A stretch of DNA of 29,405 bases, taken from positions 1 through 29,405 of IMG/VR virus record IMGVR_UViG_3300023180_000286, one strand, 5' to 3'. The DNA comes from a virus. The position numbers and the translations under genes are program-made. Positions 23,901 to 29,405 of the stretch are shown here, piece after piece. The notes under the pieces were generated by a model. That model worked only from the letters and a program-made list of their open reading frames with translations. It was not told the origin of the DNA and searched no databases. The number at the start of each line of letters is the position of its first letter. The stretch's first letter is position 1.

Positions 23901-26900
23901 GAGTACCACAGTTTACAGATACTAACAGATCTCCATTCGATTTTGGATCAAGAGTATTTGGAAGCGTACCGAAGTTTATTTTAAAACCTAAAGAAGAATC
24001 CATTTTAGGATACACATACTATCTTCCAAGAACTGATAAGATATTTTTAGATCTTTATGGAAACTTTGTAATTGAAAAAGGAATATCTTCGAGAAGGCCA
24101 GTAGCACCTGTAAATACAAATCCCGATCAATTGATGGAATTGGGAACTATAGATTTACCACCATATCTTTACGATCCCTCCGAAGCAATTGTTAATACGG
24201 TTGATAATAGAAGATATACGATGAGAGATATTGGAAAACTTGAAGATAGAATAGAAACTCTTGAGAATATTACCTCATTATCACTTTTAGAGTTAAATAC
24301 ACAAACTCTTCAAGTTCAAGATGCTCAAGGGAATAATAGATTTAAGACTGGATTTTTTGTAGATGATTTTAAAGATAATTCATTTGTAAATCAAGATTTT
24401 TCATCTGTTCAAGTGGATACAGAAAATCAAGAATTGCAAACTATTTCTAGTATTAATACTCTAGAAGCTCAAATTGCTCCCGCACAAAATATTAGTGATG
24501 AAGAATTAGATTTAACCACAAACTTTGATCTTTTAGATTCTAATGTACAAAAAAGTGGTAGTGCAGTTACATTAAAATATGACAGTGTTCCGTGGATTGA
24601 ACAACCATTAGCAACTAGAGTTGAAAATGTTAATCCTTTCAATGTTGTTGTATATAATGGAACTGTAAAACTATCGCCAAAACGTGATACATGGGTTAGA
24701 ATAATTAGACTTGCTGATCGCACTGTTAGAAGAAACATAGTAAGAACTGTGCAGAGAAGGGTTCAGTTCAGGATCGTTACTCAAACTTTTCAGCGTCCTG
24801 GACGATTTGGTGGGGGAACTTGGCAACAAAGAAGACGTGTGCCAGTACCACCTCCAGGTCCGGTTTCAAGTGTAAGTGTATCATCAAGAGATGTCCTTGT
24901 TTCTTCTGGAATAGACCGTTTTATGCGTTCCAGAAATACGACTTTCAATGCAAAGAATTTAAAACCATTAACAAGATTCTATCAATTCTTCGATGGTAAT
25001 GGAAATGTTGATTTTATACCAAAACTCATTGAAATTTCGCCAAATGCATCTCTGACATCTTATGGTGCTTTGGGCACTTTCCGAGTTGGAGAAACAGTAA
25101 TTGGTTATAAAGGTGGTAGAAAAATTAGTTTTAGGGTTGCACGCGCAAACCATAAAGAAGGTCCATATAATGCACCAGAAAAAGTCTTTAATATAAATCC
25201 ATATGTTAAAACTGAAAATTTGAGTTCTGCATATAGCCAATCCACAAAAGCTCTCAATGTGGATATATATGCATTATCTGCACAAGCACAAGGAAAATAT
25301 TCTGGATACCTTGAAAAAGGTATGAAACTTGTTGGTCAAACCAGCGGAGCAGTTGCATATGTTAAAGATCTTAGACTTATTAGTGATAATTATGGAGATC
25401 TGATCGGATCATTCTTTTTGAGAAATCCCTTCGTATCACCACCACCTGCTGTAAGAATTGGTACAGGTACAAAAACATTCAAGTTGACAAATAGTCCTAC
25501 AAATGCCGAACCTTTACCTGGAAGTAAATTACAATCTACTGCAGAAAGAACTTATAGTTCTTTAGGTAGATATGAAGTAAGACAAAGAGTGAGAACTATT
25601 ACAACTACAACTACTATTACTCGTGTTCGCAGAGGAGACCCTCTTGCACAATCATTCTCCGTTGGCGATGGATCTCTCCCAGATTCAAATGGTCAACCAG
25701 AAGATGCAAATGGTGCATTTTTAACAGCAGTAGATTTGTTCTTTGCAAATAAACCAGCTACAAATGATCCTGTAAGAATTGAGGTTAGAACTGTAGAATT
25801 GGGAACTCCAACTCTGAATGTTCTTGGAGAACCAGTAATATTAACTCCAGATCAGGTAAATGTTTCCAGAAATGGTGAAGTTGCAACAAAAGTTACTTTT
25901 GAGTATCCAATTTATTTGGCACCTGGAGAAGAGTATGCTATTGTTGCGCTTGCAGAAACATCGGATGATTATGAATTATGGATTGCTGAAATGGGAGAAA
26001 AAACCATCAATACGCAATCTTTACCAAACGCTGAAGCAGTAATTTATTCTAAACAGTTCTCTCTTGGAAGTTTATTTAAATCTCAAAATGGATCTATATG
26101 GACTGCAAACCAATATCAAGATTTGAAATTTAAACTTTACAAGGCAAATTTCACATCTGATACAGGAACTGCATTCTTCTACAATCCAACTCTTGATGAA
26201 AGTAACGGATATGTTGAAAATTTAGAACCTAATCCATTAGTAACATTATCAAGAAACATTGCTCTTGGAATAACTACAGATACTGATTATAGTGCAGTTT
26301 TATCTGCAGGAAGACAAATTTCAGGATCTAATGGATATGGTTATGGTTTTATTGATGCAGTTGGTGGTGAGGTTTCAAATTGCAATATTACAAATAGTGG
26401 AACAAATTATCCAACAGGTACATTCAATAATTTAGAAACAACAACTATTGTAGGAGATGGATCTGGTCTTAGATTGAGTGTAACAGCTTCTGGTGGTTCT
26501 ATTACTGCAATTGCTGCAACAACAGCAAATGGTAATGGATATGTTGTTGGTGATGTTGTTGGTATAGTAACATCTCTCGGAGCAGGTGCAAGATTTACTA
26601 TTGGATCTATTAATGGAACTGATACTTTGTACTTAACGAATGTTCAAGGTGAAAGAGGTGCAGGTAAAGCATTCCAAGTAGGTGCTGCTTTAAGTTACTA
26701 TAATGATTCTGGAGATATTGTTTCTTTGGGTTCTACTACTATTACAGATAGAACTAGTGGCGGAGATAATTTATTCTCTGGAAATTATATTTCCGTCAGT
26801 CAATTTGATCATGGAATGTACTCTGGAACTGATAGAGTTGTACTTTCAGATATTGAACCAAATTCTGCAACATCTGCATTAAATTCTCCTTTAACAATAG

Positions 26901-28126
26901 ATGAAGTTTCAACAATAAGCATTGCTAATACCTCCGGTTTTGATATTTTTGAAGGACAGAATGTAAGTGCTAGCTATCCTGGATATGTTTCAGTTGGGGA
27001 TGAAATAATTGAATACAATGGCGTAGGATCTGGCACATTATCAATTTCTGGATCTGGTAGAGCAAAAGATAACACTATATCTCAACCGCATGAAATTGGT
27101 ACACAAGTTTACAAATATGAACTTAGTGGTGTATCAATGAGAAGAATTAATAATGTAGAGAGTGCTGTAAGTCTTTTGGAAAATAGTATTGATGGTTATC
27201 ATGTTGAGATTGATATGTCTACTAATGGAAATGATAGAAGTTCTGATGGAAGTACATCTGGAGCACCAAGACTTGCATTTGAGTCTACCGAATCCGTTGG
27301 TGGAAACTCATGTAAATCTACCAAGAATATTCAATTCAATGAGATAGTTCCATATTATGAGGTTATAACCCCATCTTCTTCCACAAGCGTTAGTGCATCT
27401 GTAAGAACTATTACTGGAAGAAGTGTTGATGGTTCGGAGATACCATTTATTGATAATGGATTTGAAGCAGTCCAATTGAATCAGACAAATAAATTAAATT
27501 CTGTTAGAATGGTTGCATCAAAAGTTAATGAAACTGCTAGATTATCATCTCTCCCAAGAAATAAATCTTTAACAACAGCAATTAGATTAACAACCAAAGA
27601 TAGCAATTTGTCTCCTATCATCTTCACAGAAGAATCTACAACAGAATTCAGATTAGATAGATTAAACAGACCAGTAACAAATTATGTTACTGACAATCGC
27701 TCAAATTCATTCAATTTTGACCCCCATTCGGCGGTTTATGTTTCAAATACTGTCAATCTCACTCAACCAGCAACGTCTCTCAAGGTAATACTTGCAGCAT
27801 ATAGACATGAAAGTGCTGATATTAGAGTTCTTTACAATTTAATCAGAGAGGATTCTAGCGAAGTGGAACAAGAGTTTGAATTATTCCCAGGTTATGATAA
27901 TTTAACTTTAACTGCAGATGGACTCCAAGTTGTCAATCCAGCAAATAATAGTGGAAGACCAGACACATTTATTCCAGCAAGTTTGGATGACCAATATCTA
28001 GAGTATGAATTTACTGCAAATAATTTAGACTTATTTACTGGATATTCAATCAAGATTGTAATGTCTGGAACTAACCAAGCATATGCTCCAAGAATCAAAG
28101 ACCTTAGAACTATTTCACTGATATGA
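20921..28126 (+). CDS. Giant DUF4815-type virion structural protein
   Basis: 2401 residues in the place of T4 gp9/gp10. The N-terminus (NPYFDDFDRAKNFYKVLFKP, then GYPVQARELTTLQSTLQNQI and GSYIFKDGTVVSPG) is the DUF4815 start found in large structural proteins of cyanomyoviruses and other marine phages. Later landmarks: a basic/proline-rich linker around 1285-1310 (QRPGRFGGGTWQQRRRVPVP), then FMRSRNTTFNAKNLKPLTRF YQFFDG near 1332, PLAQSFSV near 1570, a GGxGY-type pair near 1825-1880 and an RGxxGTxxxH-like unit near 1990-2065. It is probably a baseplate-peripheral or fibre-attachment protein; the gp9/gp10 role is inferred from position only. Its stop overlaps the next start (ATGA). Confidence 0.85.
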   Translation: MAQKTDLNVNPYFDDFDRAKNFYKVLFKPGYPVQARELTTLQSTLQNQIQSFGSYIFKDGTVVSPGNITYDNQFYSVKLNSSLFGIDISTYIDNFVGKKITGQTSGSTAKLQYVAYPDGGEVEDITIYVKYVDSNDNFVFDPFEDGESLIADENIVYGNTTITAGTPFASLIASEATSTGSSASIGAGTYFIRGFFAEVSQQTIILDNYTNTPSYRVGLKIEELLVNAKDDNSLYDNAKGFSNYAAPGADRLKINLTLTKKDISDKNDTDFVELLRVKDGRINKIEAKTQLSRLGDYIAERTYEESGHYALENFGITLHNSLNNKLGNDGLFFDTQFTDEQNSPSDDLMCVKVSPGEAYVGGVNIEKPVGTILDIEKPRDVESSTSNVPFEMGNLLRVNNVYGTARQRGEIELYDKPFGLGGSKIGDARVYTFSLSGDSYQDASTNWDLYLYDVQTYTTLTLNTPVSGLGLVTSTFIKGKSSGASGYAIDSGTGNTVSIRQTSGTFSAGEQLIISGIDASATAESVTIYATKDIKSVFQAASGDFTEFRANTVLDSFNLPNGIVGGTISGGNTLESPGKIFTGVKVGDIIRYQTTSGDETFNEVTAVSNSSLTIGIGTTVPGVSDGSVTNGTYASIKLGYPVLRNREQAYLYVQLPEQNIQSVDLSGSTLEISDQIVQQTTNASGQLTFDLSALSGITSAFYKSFDEERYSVHYSNGGIGTITSDSFSLTNNEVTIEGLLANQTGDVTVNVTLIKNSIQSKIKEYTRSTVIDVIYSRNSNSGSDPNNSINDGLTYNSDAYGLRVQDEEISLNYPDVVKVLAIYESLGTSEPVLDSIQFADSSIVSNAIIGENIISSANNVVARVVTKGINTVQVVYLNQDRFIAGQNVVFEESNSSASILSITLGSYRDITQTYVLDKGQKEQYYDYSKIVRGLNTPTPSRRLKIIFDHYVVPSSDNGDVFTILSYDDDRFLEDIPEIGSIQVRASDTLDFRPRVPQFTDTNRSPFDFGSRVFGSVPKFILKPKEESILGYTYYLPRTDKIFLDLYGNFVIEKGISSRRPVAPVNTNPDQLMELGTIDLPPYLYDPSEAIVNTVDNRRYTMRDIGKLEDRIETLENITSLSLLELNTQTLQVQDAQGNNRFKTGFFVDDFKDNSFVNQDFSSVQVDTENQELQTISSINTLEAQIAPAQNISDEELDLTTNFDLLDSNVQKSGSAVTLKYDSVPWIEQPLATRVENVNPFNVVVYNGTVKLSPKRDTWVRIIRLADRTVRRNIVRTVQRRVQFRIVTQTFQRPGRFGGGTWQQRRRVPVPPPGPVSSVSVSSRDVLVSSGIDRFMRSRNTTFNAKNLKPLTRFYQFFDGNGNVDFIPKLIEISPNASLTSYGALGTFRVGETVIGYKGGRKISFRVARANHKEGPYNAPEKVFNINPYVKTENLSSAYSQSTKALNVDIYALSAQAQGKYSGYLEKGMKLVGQTSGAVAYVKDLRLISDNYGDLIGSFFLRNPFVSPPPAVRIGTGTKTFKLTNSPTNAEPLPGSKLQSTAERTYSSLGRYEVRQRVRTITTTTTITRVRRGDPLAQSFSVGDGSLPDSNGQPEDANGAFLTAVDLFFANKPATNDPVRIEVRTVELGTPTLNVLGEPVILTPDQVNVSRNGEVATKVTFEYPIYLAPGEEYAIVALAETSDDYELWIAEMGEKTINTQSLPNAEAVIYSKQFSLGSLFKSQNGSIWTANQYQDLKFKLYKANFTSDTGTAFFYNPTLDESNGYVENLEPNPLVTLSRNIALGITTDTDYSAVLSAGRQISGSNGYGYGFIDAVGGEVSNCNITNSGTNYPTGTFNNLETTTIVGDGSGLRLSVTASGGSITAIAATTANGNGYVVGDVVGIVTSLGAGARFTIGSINGTDTLYLTNVQGERGAGKAFQVGAALSYYNDSGDIVSLGSTTITDRTSGGDNLFSGNYISVSQFDHGMYSGTDRVVLSDIEPNSATSALNSPLTIDEVSTISIANTSGFDIFEGQNVSASYPGYVSVGDEIIEYNGVGSGTLSISGSGRAKDNTISQPHEIGTQVYKYELSGVSMRRINNVESAVSLLENSIDGYHVEIDMSTNGNDRSSDGSTSGAPRLAFESTESVGGNSCKSTKNIQFNEIVPYYEVITPSSSTSVSASVRTITGRSVDGSEIPFIDNGFEAVQLNQTNKLNSVRMVASKVNETARLSSLPRNKSLTTAIRLTTKDSNLSPIIFTEESTTEFRLDRLNRPVTNYVTDNRSNSFNFDPHSAVYVSNTVNLTQPATSLKVILAAYRHESADIRVLYNLIREDSSEVEQEFELFPGYDNLTLTADGLQVVNPANNSGRPDTFIPASLDDQYLEYEFTANNLDLFTGYSIKIVMSGTNQAYAPRIKDLRTISLI

Positions 28127-28326
28127 TTAGAGTAGAAGGGCACAAAAGTCTTTATAGAGATGAAATAAGTGGTGCCATAATAAATTGTGACACCACTGCT
28201 TATAATAACTATGTGAATTCTATCAAACAAAGAGAGATTCAAAAGAGTGAATTGGACCAAATGAAAAGTGATATTGATGAGATTAAATCTTTACTTAAAC
28301 AATTTTTGGAGAAAAATGACGTATAG
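28123..28326 (+). CDS. Small coiled-coil virion-associated-type protein
   Basis: A 67-residue protein whose ATG overlaps the stop of the giant gene (ATGA), so translation is probably coupled. The N-terminal half (MIRVEGHKSLYRDEISGAII, then NCDTTAYNNYV) is a short folded motif. The C-terminal half (KQREIQKSELDQMKSDIDEI, then KSLLKQFLEK) is a regular heptad coiled coil. Proteins of this design (RD..SGAI..D...Y..Y, then a coiled coil) recur, to my recollection, next to structural genes in T4-like cyanophages. It may be a trimerisation or chaperone-like partner of a fibre or baseplate protein; function unproven. Confidence 0.82.
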   Translation: MIRVEGHKSLYRDEISGAIINCDTTAYNNYVNSIKQREIQKSELDQMKSDIDEIKSLLKQFLEKNDV

Positions 28327-28339
28327 GTATTTGTCGTAA

Positions 28340-28347
28340 TATAAATA
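28340..28347 (+). promoter_or_regulatory. T4-type late promoter for the BppU-like gene
   Basis: TATAAATA in a 52-base intergenic gap, 31 bases before the ATG at 28379 and preceded by TAA as at 19361. Drives the tail-fibre end of the block. Confidence 0.8.
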
Positions 28348-28378
28348 CCTTTAGAAAACGCATATGCTCATCTGAATA

Positions 28379-28720
28379 ATGGCTGTATTTGTATCCAATA
28401 TAGTAATCGAGCAAGGTTTTGATTTTGAGACTACTTTTGAGTTGGAAGATACTACTTCTGGTGATTATTTGGATTTGACAGGATATAGTGTTGAAGCACA
28501 ACTTAGAAAAACCTACACAAGTTCCACTTCAGTATCCTTTGGTTCAACCGTTGTATTACCTGCAAATAGCGGGAAAGTTAAAATTTCTTTAGCTTCTACA
28601 GAAACCTCTTCATTGAAACCTGGAAGATATGTTTATGATATAAAATTGACCACCGTTTCTGGGACGTTGACAAAAGCTGTAGAAGGTGCCGCACTTATAA
28701 GAGCGGGAGTAACTAGGTAA
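28379..28720 (+). CDS. BppU-like Ig-fold structural protein
   Basis: 113 residues, beta-rich. It follows the pattern of the N-terminal Ig-like domain of BppU/DUF2479-type baseplate proteins: VIEQGFDFETTFELED, then LDLTGYSVEAQLRKTY (54 region), SGKVKISLASTETSSL (about 71-86), KPGRYVYDIKLTTVSG (88-103) and a final EGAALIRAGVTR. Such domains attach fibres or receptor-binding proteins to the baseplate. It is first behind a late promoter, and its stop overlaps the start of the fibre-like gene by one base (TAATG), consistent with an attachment partner. The family call is from pattern memory; the position supports a structural role. Confidence 0.78.
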   Translation: MAVFVSNIVIEQGFDFETTFELEDTTSGDYLDLTGYSVEAQLRKTYTSSTSVSFGSTVVLPANSGKVKISLASTETSSLKPGRYVYDIKLTTVSGTLTKAVEGAALIRAGVTR

Positions 28721-29405
28721 TGGCAATACGCGCACTTACGGTCAACCAATCTCCTATTAAGGCTAGGGTTGGACCACAAAATGCAACTAGAATATTAACT
28801 AACGCTACATCACCACCAACAAAATTAATCAGTCTAGATGATGTTGATAATACGTTTCAATCTGATGGATTAATACTTGTATGGGATCTGCCATCAAGGC
28901 AGTTTTTAATGACAAGTGTTATTGATTCTGCATCAACAACTATAGAAGGAATTGCATATTTTACAAACACTGAAAATTCTTTCGACTCTACAAGTGGAGC
29001 ATTAATTGTCAGTGGTGGCGTAGGAATTTCTAAAAACCTGAACGTTGGTTTGGGTTTGACAGTAACTGGAGTATCTGTATTCAAATCTAGTGTAGATATT
29101 GAAGGTGCTGTAGAAATATTAAATAATTTATCAGTACTTGGCGTTACCACTTTTACAAATACAGTAAATATTTCTGGTGAAGCCAATATTTCTAATGATA
29201 CCAGTATAACTGGAACTTTATCCGTCGATGGTTTAATTTCTACCACCGATGGTTTGTATTACGAGACTGCAGACGTAAATGATCCAAATGGGATTGCATA
29301 TTTTGATACCACTGGAAAATTAATAACTTCACCAAATACTAGTGCTGCTACTAATACAAGTAACTATATATTAACAACAGATCCATCAGATCTACCAATT
29401 TGGAC
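28720..29405 (+). CDS. N-terminal part of a repetitive tail-fibre-like structural protein
   Basis: Open from ATG at 28720 to the window edge: 228 codons, C-terminus missing. The start MAIRALTVNQSPIKARVGPQ is followed by SLDDVDNTFQSDGLILVWD (38-56) and then repeats typical of cyanophage fibre or structural proteins: GALIVSGGVGISKNLNVG (93-110), LTVTGVSVFKSSVDIEGAVE, LSVLGVTTFTNTVNISGEAN, and two GIAYF segments (77-81, 191-195). These short repeats suggest a beta-helix or beta-prism shaft. It is coupled to the BppU-like gene by a 1-base overlap. Host contact is likely for this class but cannot be shown without the C-terminus. Confidence 0.85.
   Translation, partial: MAIRALTVNQSPIKARVGPQNATRILTNATSPPTKLISLDDVDNTFQSDGLILVWDLPSRQFLMTSVIDSASTTIEGIAYFTNTENSFDSTSGALIVSGGVGISKNLNVGLGLTVTGVSVFKSSVDIEGAVEILNNLSVLGVTTFTNTVNISGEANISNDTSITGTLSVDGLISTTDGLYYETADVNDPNGIAYFDTTGKLITSPNTSAATNTSNYILTTDPSDLPIW

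Noticed and set aside
1-29405. CRISPR arrays, tRNA genes, attachment sites or a replication origin
   Set aside because: Both strands were read for regular spaced repeats, cloverleaf-like segments with CCA-type ends and clustered short repeats; none was convincing, and nearly all sequence is coding.

Overview
The window looks like part of the genome of a T4-like myovirus of marine cyanobacteria (a Synechococcus or Prochlorococcus phage). The grounds are the gene order gp25, gp6, a gp7-type protein, gp8, then a very large DUF4815-type virion protein; three T4-type late promoter motifs (TATAAATA) in intergenic gaps; several small genes of kinds I associate with cyanomyoviruses; and an AT-rich structural region. 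No tRNA, rRNA, CRISPR array, insertion sequence or integrase was seen. All recognised genes are on the plus strand.

Layout. (1) Bases 1-1859 hold a packed set of small genes of unknown function. Two nearly identical 86-base regulatory cassettes interrupt it (512-597 and 1341-1426, 81 of 86 positions the same). Each has a stem-loop followed 38 bases later by a sigma70-type -35 element, and a -10-like element lies just past the repeat. They resemble the 'promoter early stem-loop' cassettes described in T4-type phages. (2) Bases 1860-3342 hold an RNA/DNA ligase-fold nucleotidyltransferase, a HicA-like small protein overlapping its end, a terminator-like hairpin, and an AbrB-like small protein. 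(3) Bases 3339-5475 start with a near-consensus sigma70 promoter and a 12-base palindrome, then a GT-A glycosyltransferase, a 59-residue protein, a tiny very basic protein, a 221-residue unknown and an 86-residue unknown. (4) Bases 5477-28326 are the late baseplate block: gp25, gp6, a 3845-residue gp7-type protein, gp8, a 2401-residue DUF4815-type protein and a short coiled-coil protein. (5) From 28340 a third late promoter precedes a BppU-like Ig-fold protein and the start of a repetitive fibre-like protein that runs off the right edge.

How the genes fit together. gp25, gp6, gp7 and gp8 are core parts of the T4 baseplate wedge. Here the gp7-type and DUF4815-type proteins are greatly enlarged by recurring beta-rich short domains (GGxGY, HGFxTG, INGIxQQP and RGxxGTxxxH motifs), some shared between neighbouring genes. 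The two giants fill about 18.7 kb of the 29.4 kb window. The left genes use mostly CGN arginine codons and the late block mostly AGA, which separates an early/middle region from the late region.

Limits: all family calls come from reading motifs and remembered family features, not from searches. Most small genes have no known function.
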